Source: Nitrospira sp. (GTDB lineage Bacteria > Nitrospirota > Nitrospiria > Nitrospirales > Nitrospiraceae). From it: DNA of 44,493 nucleotides. Of this stretch, positions 23,911 through 33,345 are shown in pieces; position 1 is the first letter of the stretch, and each line of letters starts with the position of its first letter. A program made the translations under genes and the position numbers. Location of the stretch: NCBI GenBank assembly GCA_019636835.1, contig JAHBWU010000025.1, positions 1 through 44,493 on the forward strand, read 5' to 3'. The notes under the pieces were generated by a model. It ran no database searches. It saw only the letters and a list, made by a program, of their open reading frames with translations, and was not told the DNA's origin.

Positions 23911-25509
23911 CTACGAAAGGTTGGCGACCTTGACGGACAGAATATTCGAGCTGGAACGGATCTGATCTAGGACCACAGATGGGAATTCCGTATCGGAACC
24001 GATGATCAACAACGCATCCCCTCCCCGCTTTTCCAAGGCACACTGCATCCGCACGATGTTGATTCCCTGATCTCCCAGGACCTTTCCGACCATGCCGATG
24101 ACCCCAGGACGATCGACATTGTGAATCAACAGCATATGTCCTTCCGGTACAACTTCAACTTTAAATTGGTCGATCTCTGTGACGCGAGCTTCTTTCTTGT
24201 GATACAGGCTTCCGGCGACTTGGTGTGATACCTTGCCGGCCTCGACTCGTACCCGGATCAGGCTCGTGAAATCCCCGGCATCCGTGCTCTTAATTTCTTT
24301 GACTTCAATACCTCGCTCTTTTGCCACGATGGGGGCATTTACGTAGTTTACCGGGTGTTCCATAATTGGAGTGAGCAGGCCCTTTAGGACGGCGATGGTC
24401 AAGGGCGCGATCGAGAGGGTGGCGACCTCACCGCTGTATTCCACCGTGACTCGTTCGATTCCTCCGTGAACGAGTTGCGATTGAAGCGCGCCGAGCTTCT
24501 CTGCCAACGTCAGAAAGGGCTGCAAGCGAGGCAATAATTCCGGAGCGACCGACGGAATGTTGACCGCGCCCTTGGCCACTCCCTTGGTAAAGTAGTCGAC
24601 GATCTGTTCCGCGATTCCGATCGCGACGTTTTCCTGAGCCTCGGTCGTCTGGGCTCCGATATGCGGGGTGCAGATGAAGTTATCCAAGGCGAGGAGTGGA
24701 TTGTCCGGCTTGACCGGCTCTTCTTCAAACACGTCGAAGGCGGCAGCGGCGACGCGCTTTGTTTTTAAGGCTTCGCACAAATCCTGTTCGTTAATGATGC
24801 CGCCTCTGGCGCAATTTACGATGAGCACGCCGGGTTTCATCTTGGCAATGGCCTGTGCATTGATGATCCCGCGCGTCTCCGGCGTGAGCGGAGTATGAAC
24901 CGAAATAACGTCCGCCTGTCGAAATAGTTCCTCGAGGTCCAGCATCGTCACTCCCATTCGCTCGGCCCGCTCTGGGGCCAGGTACGGGTCAAACGCAACG
25001 ACACTCATACCGATCCCTTGCGCCATCTTGGTCAGGTGACTGCCGATCTGTCCGGCGCCGATGATGCCGAGCACCTTGTTGTAGAGCTCGACACCCATGA
25101 ATTTGTCCTTTTCCCATTTGCCAGACTTCACCGAGGCGGTGGCTTGGGGAATGCGCCGACTCATCGCACAAATCATCGACATCGTGTGTTCCGCAGTGGT
25201 GACGGTGTTGCCCCCCGGCGTGTTCATGACGACGATGCCGCGACGGGTCGCGGCAGGGGTATCGACATTGTCCAAACCGGACCCGGCCCTGCCGACGACC
25301 TTGAGTTTCTCTGCCGCAGCGATCAGTTCTGCTGTCACTTTGGTGCCGGAACGCACAATGAGTCCATCAGCGTCTTTGATCTCTTTGAACAATTCGTCCT
25401 TCGGCATTTTTGATTTCACCACCACGGTGAATCCCGCCTTCTCCAACGCCTCGACACCTTGTTTCGACAAGCTGTCGCTGATCAAAATCTTCATTCTCGC
25501 TGCGGCCAT
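23911..25509 (-). CDS. serA: D-3-phosphoglycerate dehydrogenase (long form)
   Basis: SerA oxidises 3-phosphoglycerate with NAD+, the committed step of serine synthesis. The 532-residue length marks the long type with an extra allosteric substrate-binding domain and a C-terminal ACT domain (about 455-530, VEVVPEGHMLLIHNVDRPGVIG in part), the site for feedback control by serine. The Rossmann motif GIIGAGQIGSHL lies near 145-156, and the catalytic Arg, Glu and His occur in NCARGGIINE, EEEP and TPHIGAQT. ATG 25509 has a GAGGA site; ATG 25494 (MKILISD) is the classical N-terminus. The class V aminotransferase gene lies 17 bases upstream, so both serine steps are together. Confidence 0.96.
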   Translation of the reverse strand: MAAARMKILISDSLSKQGVEALEKAGFTVVVKSKMPKDELFKEIKDADGLIVRSGTKVTAELIAAAEKLKVVGRAGSGLDNVDTPAATRRGIVVMNTPGGNTVTTAEHTMSMICAMSRRIPQATASVKSGKWEKDKFMGVELYNKVLGIIGAGQIGSHLTKMAQGIGMSVVAFDPYLAPERAERMGVTMLDLEELFRQADVISVHTPLTPETRGIINAQAIAKMKPGVLIVNCARGGIINEQDLCEALKTKRVAAAAFDVFEEEPVKPDNPLLALDNFICTPHIGAQTTEAQENVAIGIAEQIVDYFTKGVAKGAVNIPSVAPELLPRLQPFLTLAEKLGALQSQLVHGGIERVTVEYSGEVATLSIAPLTIAVLKGLLTPIMEHPVNYVNAPIVAKERGIEVKEIKSTDAGDFTSLIRVRVEAGKVSHQVAGSLYHKKEARVTEIDQFKVEVVPEGHMLLIHNVDRPGVIGMVGKVLGDQGINIVRMQCALEKRGGDALLIIGSDTEFPSVVLDQIRSSSNILSVKVANLS

Positions 25510-25526
25510 GTGCGTCCTCGCCGTGG

Positions 25527-26669
25527 TTACTTCGCCAGTAAGATTTCTTGCGCTTTTCCGACACCGCTTCCTAACTTCACCGGATGGCCAAGCCCTTTCA
25601 GAACCATCTCGGTCGCGGCTAATGCTGCGATCACGTCAAACGTATCCGCATACCCCATATGAGACAGTCGGAAGACCTTCCCCTTGAGGTGATCCTGTCC
25701 ACCGGCAGCCGTCATACCGTATTGCACACGCAGATTCTTATAAATCGCCTGCCCGTCAATTCCATCCGGCGCACAGACCGCCGTCAAGGCATCGCTGGGC
25801 GATTCCTTTGGAAATAGTGCCAGCCCGGCAGCCTTCACACCTTCGCGCATGGCATGGGCTAATCGTCCCTGCCGTGCAAACATCTTCTCCAATCCTTCCG
25901 CCCTCATCATTCGGAACGCCTCTTGAAGGCCGATCACTAGCGAGACGGCCGGTGTGAAGGCGGTCTGATTCTTGATCTGGTTTTCGCGTTCCTTCTTGAA
26001 GTTGAAATAAAAAGCAGCATTTTTGGCTTTGTCGGCCAAGGCCCACGCTTTGTCACTGACACTGACAAACGCCATGCCAGGAGGCAACATCAGGGCCTTC
26101 TGGGAACCGGTGATCACGACATCCAGACCCCATGCATCGGTCTTGATGTCAAATACACCCAGGGCTGTAATGGCATCGACCACCAAAATTGTATTGTCGT
26201 AGTTCTTAATGATCTCACCAAGCGCCTTGACATCATGAGCGACCGCCGTCGAGGTTTCGCTGGCTTGCACATACACTGCCTTGATCGAAGGATCTTTTTT
26301 GAGAGCATCAGCAACTTGCTGAGGATTGACGGCATGTCCCCATTCAACCTTGATCTCGGTTGCCTGTACCCCGAAGGTCTTGCAGAGTTTGCCCCAGCGC
26401 TCTCCAAATTTACCCCCGTTGACGTAGAGGGCCTTATCGCCGGGAGACAAAAAGTTCGAGACCGAGCCTTCCATGCCGCCAGTGCCAGACGCCGCCAACA
26501 TCAGGACATCGTGGCGTGTTTGATACAACCATTTCAATCCTTCGCGGACCTCAGCGAAGATCGGATCAAACTCAGGTGCACGATGGTGAATTATCGGACG
26601 GGCCATCGCCAGCAACACCTCCGGAGGGACGGGCGTCGGCCCAGGAGCCAAGAGATACCGCTTCAACAT
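25527..26669 (-). CDS. Class V aminotransferase (serine-pyruvate / alanine-glyoxylate / phosphoserine type)
   Basis: The 380-residue PLP enzyme starts LLAPGPTPVPPEV, has HHRAPEFDPIF, the aspartate motif VVDAITALG and the PLP lysine K191 in GSQKALMLPPG. This is the AGXT/serine-pyruvate branch of class V, distinct from classical SerC. Placed directly before serA, it most likely serves as the phosphoserine aminotransferase, as proposed for similar enzymes in cyanobacteria and methanogens; a glyoxylate or serine transaminase is the alternative. The ATG has an AAGGAGG site eight bases upstream, and a TTGACA promoter candidate lies about 80 bases before it. It opens the five-gene operon running to 19215. 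Confidence 0.88.
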   Translation of the reverse strand: MLKRYLLAPGPTPVPPEVLLAMARPIIHHRAPEFDPIFAEVREGLKWLYQTRHDVLMLAASGTGGMEGSVSNFLSPGDKALYVNGGKFGERWGKLCKTFGVQATEIKVEWGHAVNPQQVADALKKDPSIKAVYVQASETSTAVAHDVKALGEIIKNYDNTILVVDAITALGVFDIKTDAWGLDVVITGSQKALMLPPGMAFVSVSDKAWALADKAKNAAFYFNFKKERENQIKNQTAFTPAVSLVIGLQEAFRMMRAEGLEKMFARQGRLAHAMREGVKAAGLALFPKESPSDALTAVCAPDGIDGQAIYKNLRVQYGMTAAGGQDHLKGKVFRLSHMGYADTFDVIAALAATEMVLKGLGHPVKLGSGVGKAQEILLAK

Positions 26670-26723
26670 TGATCGATCCTCCTTACAATGCGATTCTGGT
26701 GGGGTACCATTAGGAGAGGCGGT

Positions 26724-26753
26724 ACGCTATCATTTGCGCTGGGAGACTGTCAA
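26724..26753 (-). promoter_or_regulatory. Candidate sigma-70 promoter of the aminotransferase-serA operon
   Basis: On the minus strand a perfect TTGACA (26753-26748) is followed 18 bases later by TAGCGT (26729-26724), which keeps three of six -10 positions. Transcription would begin near 26717, about 48 bases before the start codon and in front of a strong ribosome site. Confidence 0.45.
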
Positions 26754-26927
26754 GAAATCGGCCGACGTAAACGAAGACTGCATCAGGAATTTTCCTCTTG
26801 CGATGACGCGATGAAACGTCGTCGGATTCCCTCGCACACCGTTCGCTCCGCCCGACATGACACGACAGTACCAGTGTCTTCGCTGACTCAGTTCCTTGAC
26901 AAGTATGAAGCGGATCGATAGTCTTTG

Positions 26928-28235
26928 ATGCGACCGATGCTATCCATGATGACAACATGTGCCAGGCTGTTGGCGGCTCAAACAACAATCGTGGCCTTGC
27001 TCAGTGCCATGGTATTGCTGCAGCCATCAAAGAGTTGGGCCCAGAGTAATCCTGCTGCTGAAATAAAATCGCCCCAAGAAGATGATGGCATTGACTCAAA
27101 CCTAGTTCCCCTGGAGCCTGAGCTGGAGCCTGAAGCGACGATCCCTTCTCCCGAACTCCCGTCGGCGGAAGGCACAGTGGAGCAGCCCGAGCAGAGATCG
27201 ACTGAGGCTACTCCAAACGATCCAGGCGCTGTCAGTGCGGATGCTCAAGGTCCTCTGTACAATATTCCTGTCGTCATTGATCAGACCGTGCAAGGCCATA
27301 TTCATTTTTTCAATACCTCAATTCGAAACAGGTTTGAACAATGGCTCCTGCGCTTCAGCCGCTATCGCCCACTGGTCGAAAACATTTTTGCCGAGTTCGA
27401 CCTTCCGAGCGACCTTGTGAATCTCTCCCTTGTTGAGAGCGGCTTCAACCCTTACGCCTATTCACGAGCAAAAGCCACGGGTCCATGGCAGTTTATGAAA
27501 GGAACCGGGCAACTCTATGGGTTGCGGATTGATCATTATGTTGACGAACGACGTGACCCTATCAAATCCACCGTCGCCGCGGCGCGGTATCTGCGGGATC
27601 TCTATGATTTATTCGGCGCGTGGCCCTTGGCGATGGCGGCGTACAATGCAGGCGAAGGGAAGGTCCTGCGAGCCCTTCAGAAGGCTCAGGCTGAGTCCTT
27701 TTCGGAAATCTCAAAAACGAAGCTCATTCGGCCGGAGACAAAGCAATACGTTCCTCGGATTATGGCTGCGACCATTATTGCGAAGAACCTCGACCAATAT
27801 GGGTTCAATCAAGATCCCGTCCCTCTTCACCAATTTGAGGAGGTCGTGGTGACTCGTCCCTTGCACTTCCGCGCAATTGCCAACGTGACAGGGATTCCGT
27901 ACGCCGAACTCCGGTTACTGAATCCTGAGCTGCGGCGAGATGCCACGCCTCCTGGCGATACAGCTTACCATTTGAAGGTTCCGGTCGGTACGAGTTCTAA
28001 GATATTAGAATTGATCGGGCGAGTTCCAACCCACAAGTTTCCTACCCTGCAGGCTCAGGTTCGGCAGACTCGGCAAGTCAAGTCCGATTCTGCCCGTTCG
28101 TACCGGATTCGGGGGGGCGACACGCTTGAAAAGATCTCTCGAAGGTTCGGTATTCCCATTAAGACCCTCAAGATCCGCAACAACCTTTCCGGTCCCACGA
28201 TCAAGGCTGGAGAGATCCTCGTAATCACTCGCTAG
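26928..28235 (+). CDS. MltD-like membrane-bound lytic transglycosylase with LysM domain
   Basis: The 435-residue exported protein cleaves peptidoglycan glycan strands. A signal peptide ends near SWAQS; residues about 42-105 are acidic, Pro-rich and disordered. The SLT domain (about 150-290) has the catalytic Glu170 in SLVESGFNP, then SRAKATGPWQFM and AMAAYNAGEGKV. A LysM domain (about 388-432, YRIRGGDTLEKISRRFG) binds peptidoglycan. E. coli MltD has two or more LysM domains; here one is clear. The exact start is unsure: several ATGs (26928, 26937, 26946, 26949) precede the hydrophobic part and none has a good ribosome site. No lipobox is obvious, so it may be periplasmic rather than lipid-anchored. 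Confidence 0.9.
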   Translation: MRPMLSMMTTCARLLAAQTTIVALLSAMVLLQPSKSWAQSNPAAEIKSPQEDDGIDSNLVPLEPELEPEATIPSPELPSAEGTVEQPEQRSTEATPNDPGAVSADAQGPLYNIPVVIDQTVQGHIHFFNTSIRNRFEQWLLRFSRYRPLVENIFAEFDLPSDLVNLSLVESGFNPYAYSRAKATGPWQFMKGTGQLYGLRIDHYVDERRDPIKSTVAAARYLRDLYDLFGAWPLAMAAYNAGEGKVLRALQKAQAESFSEISKTKLIRPETKQYVPRIMAATIIAKNLDQYGFNQDPVPLHQFEEVVVTRPLHFRAIANVTGIPYAELRLLNPELRRDATPPGDTAYHLKVPVGTSSKILELIGRVPTHKFPTLQAQVRQTRQVKSDSARSYRIRGGDTLEKISRRFGIPIKTLKIRNNLSGPTIKAGEILVITR

Positions 28236-28296
28236 TACACACCGGTCTTGAACGAGTAAAGGGGCGCCTCTGCTCTCCAAGGGCAAAGATGCTTGT

Positions 28297-29076
28297 CTAC
28301 GGCTTGGATGGCTTCGAAGGGCTGGAAGAAGGAACAGGAGCTGCTGCAGCGGGCGACGGATCGGGATTTTTCTTGGCTTCGATCACCTTCACACGCATAG
28401 CGGCTTCGCTCGTCAGGGGAGAATTTGGGAAGGTCTTCATCAGCTCCTGATAGTGCTTCACGGCTTCATCGGACCTAGAGCGATTCTCTTCCAATCTGGC
28501 AAGTTCAAAGAGCGCGTAATCCCGGTTCATCGCGCCGGGGACCTCAAGGATCGTCGAGTAGACCTTGGCCGCTTGATCCACATCCCCCTTGAGCAGATAG
28601 GCATAGCCCAGTTTTTGCTGGACGAGCCCGAGAAGCGAAACATAAGACCCATACGTAGAGATAAACCGGTTATAGGCCTCAATAGCCGACGCGAGGTCGT
28701 TCGACTGAAGGTAGGCATTTCCAAGACTGAATTGTGCGAGCGGGGCCGTCGGAGTCCGAGGATACTCATCAACTACCCTCTTATACAGGGCAATCGCTTC
28801 CTTCAGGTTGACGGCTGCCTTCTGCGGATCATTCGTTGCACGTGTAAAGAGATGGATGGTCGCTTCTCGTTCCAGCTCCTGAGCCTTGCCGGCATTTTGT
28901 GCGTCATACCAAAAGATGCCCCAGATTCCTCCTCCCATCAACAGGAGAAGCAGGAGCCCGACCAAAATCGACCAGCGGTAGTTCGCTAGTCCGAGCATCC
29001 AGTGCTCAAGCCCACTCACCAGGTGAGCTTCATCCACCGGCAACGTCCGAGGCGGAACTTTAATTCGGTATGTCAT
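28297..29076 (-). CDS. Single-pass membrane protein with TPR repeats (YfgM/YbgF-like)
   Basis: The 259-residue protein has one membrane helix (about 35-55) after a 34-residue cytoplasmic head, then TPR-like repeats (about 75-230, with AQFSLGNAYLQSNDLASAIEAY) facing the periplasm, and a Pro/Ser/Ala-rich tail. The layout resembles YfgM and BamD/YbgF-type tetratricopeptide proteins, which assist envelope protein folding or complex assembly; no specific role can be read. It converges with the transglycosylase gene. A very good sigma-70 promoter lies 50 bases upstream. Confidence 0.82.
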   Translation of the reverse strand: MTYRIKVPPRTLPVDEAHLVSGLEHWMLGLANYRWSILVGLLLLLLMGGGIWGIFWYDAQNAGKAQELEREATIHLFTRATNDPQKAAVNLKEAIALYKRVVDEYPRTPTAPLAQFSLGNAYLQSNDLASAIEAYNRFISTYGSYVSLLGLVQQKLGYAYLLKGDVDQAAKVYSTILEVPGAMNRDYALFELARLEENRSRSDEAVKHYQELMKTFPNSPLTSEAAMRVKVIEAKKNPDPSPAAAAPVPSSSPSKPSKP

Positions 29077-29126
29077 AAGACCATCACGTAACTGTTGAGA
29101 CCCGCTTTCTGCGCCAGAACCGTTGC

Positions 29127-29156
29127 TTTATACTAAGGATGAATTCCCATTGTCAA
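29127..29156 (-). promoter_or_regulatory. Sigma-70 promoter of the TPR membrane protein gene
   Basis: On the minus strand TTGACA (29156-29151) and TATAAA (29132-29127) are separated by 18 bases. The start would be near 29120, giving a leader of about 44 bases to the ATG at 29076. Confidence 0.7.
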
Positions 29157-29224
29157 TGCAATCGGAACGCGCTCGTTGATGGTCACAGCCGGCCGAGGCT
29201 CTATAAGGAAGTTTCGAACCAACC

Positions 29225-30385
29225 ATGTTTCAAAGCAAGCTCAAACAACTAGCTGACCGATCGCTCCTACGCCGACTGTCTCCATTGGAATCAGGCACAG
29301 GACCCACCATTCAATATGCAGGACGTGAAGTCATCTTGCTGTCCTCTAACGATTACTTGGGACTTGCAACCCATCCGGAAGTCGTCAGAGCCGCGATACA
29401 TGCAACGGAACAGTACGGGGTTGGGTCCGGAGCTTCTCGCTTGGTCAGTGGAACTCTCCCGCCGCATACGCACCTCGAAACTTCCCTCGCAGCTTTTAAG
29501 GGAACGGCAGCCGCCCTTCTATTCGGGGCCGGTTATTTGGCGAATATCGGCGTCATTCCAAACCTAATCGGACAAGGAGGCCTGATCCTGGCTGATCGAT
29601 TGTGCCATGCCAGTCTCATCGATGGATGTCGATTGAGCCGTGCCGATTTTCGGATATTCGGCCATCGAGACTGTGCACATCTGGAGACATTGCTTCGACG
29701 ACGAAGATCGAATCGTCCCACGCTCATTGTCACAGAAGGATTATTCAGTATGGATGGAGACCTCGCTCCTTTGTCGGATCTGGCATCGCTGGCTGAGCGA
29801 TATGAGGCGACGTTGTATGTCGATGATGCCCATGGGACCGGCATCATGGGGCCGACCGGTCGTGGAACGATCGAGCAGTTCGGCCTGGAGCAGCGGATCC
29901 CCTTTCACATGGGAACGCTCAGTAAAGCTCTGGGTAGCCATGGGGCCTACATCGTTGGGCCCAACGACTTGATTCAGTATTTGCTCAACGTGACCCGTCC
30001 GTTTATTTTTACAACCGCTCTTCCACCCGCGATCGCGGCGGCCGCCGCGATCGCGGTCGCGGTCATTCAGCGTGAACCAGAACGTCGGATGAGGCTCTGG
30101 TCGAATCGACAACGGCTGTTCAATGGAATGCAGAAACTCGGTTTTCGGATGACTCAGACCGTCAGCCCGATTCTGCCGATCCTGGTCGGCGACACAGCCA
30201 CCGCATCAGCATTGGCCGAACGGCTACTCACTCATGGGATCTACGCTTCCGCGATCCGGCCACCGACCGTTCCGGACGGAACCAGCCGTATACGCTTTAC
30301 GGTGACGTCGGAACACACGACTGATCAGATCGACGAAGCGCTTAAAGCACTTGACCTCGCCGGTCGTGAGACCGGCCTCCTCTAG
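29225..30385 (+). CDS. bioF: 8-amino-7-oxononanoate synthase (BioF) or close relative
   Basis: The 386-residue PLP enzyme belongs to the alpha-oxoamine synthases. It has SNDYLGLATHPEV, GSGASRLVSG, the ring-stacking His in DRLCHASLIDG, DDAHGTGIMG and the PLP lysine K234 in TLSKALGSHGAY. BioF condenses pimeloyl-thioester with alanine in biotin synthesis. Length and motifs fit BioF well; 2-amino-3-ketobutyrate CoA ligase (Kbl) is the main alternative and cannot be fully excluded since no other bio gene is present in the window. It lies 118 bases before pilT on the same strand. AAGGAAG lies about 13 bases before the ATG, farther than ideal. Confidence 0.88.
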   Translation: MFQSKLKQLADRSLLRRLSPLESGTGPTIQYAGREVILLSSNDYLGLATHPEVVRAAIHATEQYGVGSGASRLVSGTLPPHTHLETSLAAFKGTAAALLFGAGYLANIGVIPNLIGQGGLILADRLCHASLIDGCRLSRADFRIFGHRDCAHLETLLRRRRSNRPTLIVTEGLFSMDGDLAPLSDLASLAERYEATLYVDDAHGTGIMGPTGRGTIEQFGLEQRIPFHMGTLSKALGSHGAYIVGPNDLIQYLLNVTRPFIFTTALPPAIAAAAAIAVAVIQREPERRMRLWSNRQRLFNGMQKLGFRMTQTVSPILPILVGDTATASALAERLLTHGIYASAIRPPTVPDGTSRIRFTVTSEHTTDQIDEALKALDLAGRETGLL

Positions 30386-30503
30386 TCGACTCCTTATCGG
30401 CACGCACCTTCCGGCTATTTGCTTGCTTTCAAGCTTTGCTATGGCATGATGCACAGGAGATTCTTACCTCGCAAGCAACCCATAACACTGAGGCTCACAG
30501 GCG

Positions 30504-31562
30504 ATGGATATTTCTAAGTTGCTTACTTTCTCAGTAAAGGAAGGCGCATCCGACTGTCATATCAGCGCAGGCGAACCACCCATGATTCGTATTCACGGCG
30601 ATCTGAAAAAGCTCGACCATCCTCTTCTCACGCCCGACGAAACACACGCCCTTGTCTACGACATGATGAATGACGCTCAACGGAAGACCTTCGAAGAGAA
30701 GCGTGAATGTGACTTCTCGTTTGAACTCGGAGACATCGCCCGTTTCCGCGTCAACGTGTTCGTGCAACAGCGAGGGTTAGGCGCTGTCTTCCGGAATATT
30801 CCGACCACGATTCTTCCATTGGAAAAACTCGGCATGCCGCCTATTCTTCGACAGCTCTGCGACAAGGAAAAGGGATTGATCTTAGTCACCGGACCGACCG
30901 GATCCGGCAAATCCACCACCCTTGCCGCGATGGTGGATTATCTGAACAACACGTTTGAAGGTCACATCATCACCATCGAGGATCCCATCGAGTTTGTCCA
31001 CAAATCCAAGAAATGCCTGGTCAATCAACGCGAACTCGGTGTTCATACACTCTCCTTCGCCAACGCTCTGAAGTCGGCGCTTCGCGAAGATCCGGATATC
31101 GTCCTGGTGGGCGAAATGCGGGACTTGGAGACTATTCAGTTGGCATTGACCGCAGCGGAAACCGGACACTTGGTCTTCGGGACCCTCCACACCTCGAGCG
31201 CACCCAAAACGATCGATCGCATCATCGATGCATTCCCGCCGGCTCAGCAGGCGCAAATCAGGACACAGCTATCGGAGGCGTTGGAAGCCGTGATCACCCA
31301 AACCCTGCTGAAGAAAAAAGCCGGCGGACGTGTCGCCGCACTCGAAGTCATGGTCGCAACAACGGCCGTGCGCAATCTCATCCGGGAAGCCAAGCTGCAC
31401 CAAATCCCAGGGATCATGCAGGCGAGCCAAAAAGACGGCATGCAAACGATGGACATGGCGTTGGTTGATCTCGCGACGCGGGGAATTGTCCATAAGGCCG
31501 AAGCGCAGTCCCGCAGCATGAATCCCAATCTCTTCGGCGCGCCGATGACCGGAGTGGCCTAG
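30504..31562 (+). CDS. pilT: Type IV pilus retraction ATPase PilT
   Basis: PilT is the cytoplasmic hexameric motor that depolymerises pili, powering twitching and DNA uptake. The 352-residue protein shows the N-terminal PAS-like domain, Walker A GPTGSGKST (K136), Asp box IITIEDPIEFVH, Walker B VLVGEMRD, the His box TGHLVFGTLHTSSA, and the C-terminal AVRNLIRE motif (near 287-294) needed for retraction. The pilU-like gene follows 26 bases later, the usual order. The pilin is at 18261-18884 on the other strand. Confidence 0.97.
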   Translation: MDISKLLTFSVKEGASDCHISAGEPPMIRIHGDLKKLDHPLLTPDETHALVYDMMNDAQRKTFEEKRECDFSFELGDIARFRVNVFVQQRGLGAVFRNIPTTILPLEKLGMPPILRQLCDKEKGLILVTGPTGSGKSTTLAAMVDYLNNTFEGHIITIEDPIEFVHKSKKCLVNQRELGVHTLSFANALKSALREDPDIVLVGEMRDLETIQLALTAAETGHLVFGTLHTSSAPKTIDRIIDAFPPAQQAQIRTQLSEALEAVITQTLLKKKAGGRVAALEVMVATTAVRNLIREAKLHQIPGIMQASQKDGMQTMDMALVDLATRGIVHKAEAQSRSMNPNLFGAPMTGVA

Positions 31563-31588
31563 AGCGCACACAGTACGGAGCACGTCTG

Positions 31589-32764
31589 ATGGATGTTCGA
31601 AGTCTCCTAAAAGTCATGGTGGACCGCGAAGCGTCGGACTTGTATTTGACCGTCGACGCCTCGCCGATCTACCGCATCCATGGGGCCACCCAGCCGACGG
31701 ACGCTCCCTCCTTCACCAACGAGCAGCTCGAAGCACTGGCGTTAGCATTGATGCGCGGTCAACAACGGAGCGAATTCGAAGAAAAGATGGAGATGAACCT
31801 GGCGCTTTACTACAAGGAGTTAGGTCGGTTCCGCGTCAACATCTTCAGGCAGAGGGGAAATGTCGGATTGGTCTTCCGTCACATCAAAGCGGACATTCAG
31901 ACCGTCGACCAATTGCAGCTTCCTCCGATCATCAAAGATATCGCGATGACCAAACGTGGTCTGGTGCTGGTGGTGGGTGCGACCGGGTCCGGTAAGTCCA
32001 CGTCGTTGGCCGCCATGATCGATCATCGCAACACCATCCACCAAGGCCATATCATTACGGTTGAGGACCCGATCGAATTCGTTCATCAACACAAAAAGTC
32101 AATCATCACGCAACGCGAAGTTGGGTTCGATACCTTGAACTTCCAGAACGCGCTGAAGAATACGCTCCGTCAAGCTCCGGATGTGATTCTGATCGGTGAG
32201 GTGCGCGATACGGAAACCATGGAAGCGGCGATTACCTTTGCCGAAACCGGCCATCTGTGCATTGGAACTTTGCATTCCAATAACGCGAACCAGGCGATCG
32301 AACGCATCATGAACTTTTTCCCCGTCGAGCGCCATGCCCAGATCTACCTGCAATTGTCACTGAATCTGCGCGCTATTATCTCACAGCGGCTGATTCCGTC
32401 GGTCGACGGCAAACGCGTCCCGGCTTTGGAAATCATGCTGGACACGCCGCGTGTCAAGGATCTGATCAAAAAAGCGGAGGTCGATACATTAAAGGAAGCG
32501 ATGGAACAAGGAGTGGACGAAGGCTGCCAAACCTTCGATCACGTGTTGTTTCAGTTATACAAGGCGAACAAGATTTCATTGGAGCAAGCCCTCATCAACG
32601 CCGATAGCGCGAACAACCTTCGCTTGAAGATCAAGCTTGAAGGACTCAAAGGCGACGAGGCCGTGACCGCCTTGCTCGATAAGCAGATGGGAGGCCATGG
32701 GACGGATGCCTTTAAGATTCAGGGCGGCGCTTCAGGAAACGTGACGCCGATCCGCAAGCGATAG
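31589..32764 (+). CDS. pilU: PilU-like retraction ATPase
   Basis: This 391-residue paralogue of PilT has Walker A GATGSGKST (K136), IITVEDPIEFVH, Walker B ILIGEVRD and TGHLCIGTLHSNNA. In place of the AIRNLIRE motif it reads RVKDLIKK, and it has a longer C-terminal tail (about 345-391), both usual for PilU. PilU depends on PilT and adds force to retraction. A GGAG site lies eight bases before the ATG. It is co-transcribed with pilT and converges with the cytochrome gene 16 bases away. Confidence 0.94.
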   Translation: MDVRSLLKVMVDREASDLYLTVDASPIYRIHGATQPTDAPSFTNEQLEALALALMRGQQRSEFEEKMEMNLALYYKELGRFRVNIFRQRGNVGLVFRHIKADIQTVDQLQLPPIIKDIAMTKRGLVLVVGATGSGKSTSLAAMIDHRNTIHQGHIITVEDPIEFVHQHKKSIITQREVGFDTLNFQNALKNTLRQAPDVILIGEVRDTETMEAAITFAETGHLCIGTLHSNNANQAIERIMNFFPVERHAQIYLQLSLNLRAIISQRLIPSVDGKRVPALEIMLDTPRVKDLIKKAEVDTLKEAMEQGVDEGCQTFDHVLFQLYKANKISLEQALINADSANNLRLKIKLEGLKGDEAVTALLDKQMGGHGTDAFKIQGGASGNVTPIRKR

Positions 32765-32780
32765 TCACACTGCCCCATCC

Positions 32781-33320
32781 TCAAGGGGCTGAACTCCCTC
32801 CGGTCTGACGCTCAAGATACGACGCCATTTTCTCAAGAGCCAGAGCACTGAGTTTAGATCCATACCACGTCGGCATCGTCTTCTCCGGATACCCACGCAC
32901 AACAAATCGCTGCGGCTCCAACACCGACTCAACGATATATTCGTGCACCGTCTTGGCTTGCCCACGGTATGCCGGATCTTTGAGCCGCTGCTCCCCGGTG
33001 ATGCCCAGTACCAACGGCGGTCCGACTTGACCGGTCGCACCGGGAATCCCGGGAATCATGTGGCAGACTGGGCAGCCGGGTCTGGTAAAAATATCGACGA
33101 GTGATTCATCGCCGGTGACCAATGGAATTTTTTCAGGCGTGAGCGCACCGATAGCTGTTTCGTCCGTTCGTAATCGAGAAGGAGCAGGCTCTCGAAGCGC
33201 CCAGACTACGGTCACTAAGACCACACTGACCGTCACCAGAATGGCAACTCGATCATGTGGCCGCGTCAAAGATCTCTGTTGTACGGGAGGAGGCGTCACC
33301 GAGCCGGAGTCTATGCTCAA
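32781..33320 (-). CDS. Membrane-anchored monohaem cytochrome c
   Basis: The 179-residue protein has one N-terminal membrane helix (about 24-42) and a periplasmic domain with a single haem motif CPVCH (C83, C86, H87) and a probable axial Met149 in EKTMPTWYG. The pattern, TRPGCPVCHMIPGIPGATGQVGPPL in part, is that of small c-type cytochromes that pass electrons to terminal oxidases or nitrogen enzymes. The start is TTG with only a weak AGGG upstream; a later start before the membrane helix is possible. It follows yidB by 25 bases. Function beyond electron transfer cannot be told. Confidence 0.88.
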   Translation of the reverse strand: MSIDSGSVTPPPVQQRSLTRPHDRVAILVTVSVVLVTVVWALREPAPSRLRTDETAIGALTPEKIPLVTGDESLVDIFTRPGCPVCHMIPGIPGATGQVGPPLVLGITGEQRLKDPAYRGQAKTVHEYIVESVLEPQRFVVRGYPEKTMPTWYGSKLSALALEKMASYLERQTGGSSAP

Positions 33321-33345
33321 TGGACACCCTGTGTCGCATAGGCAT

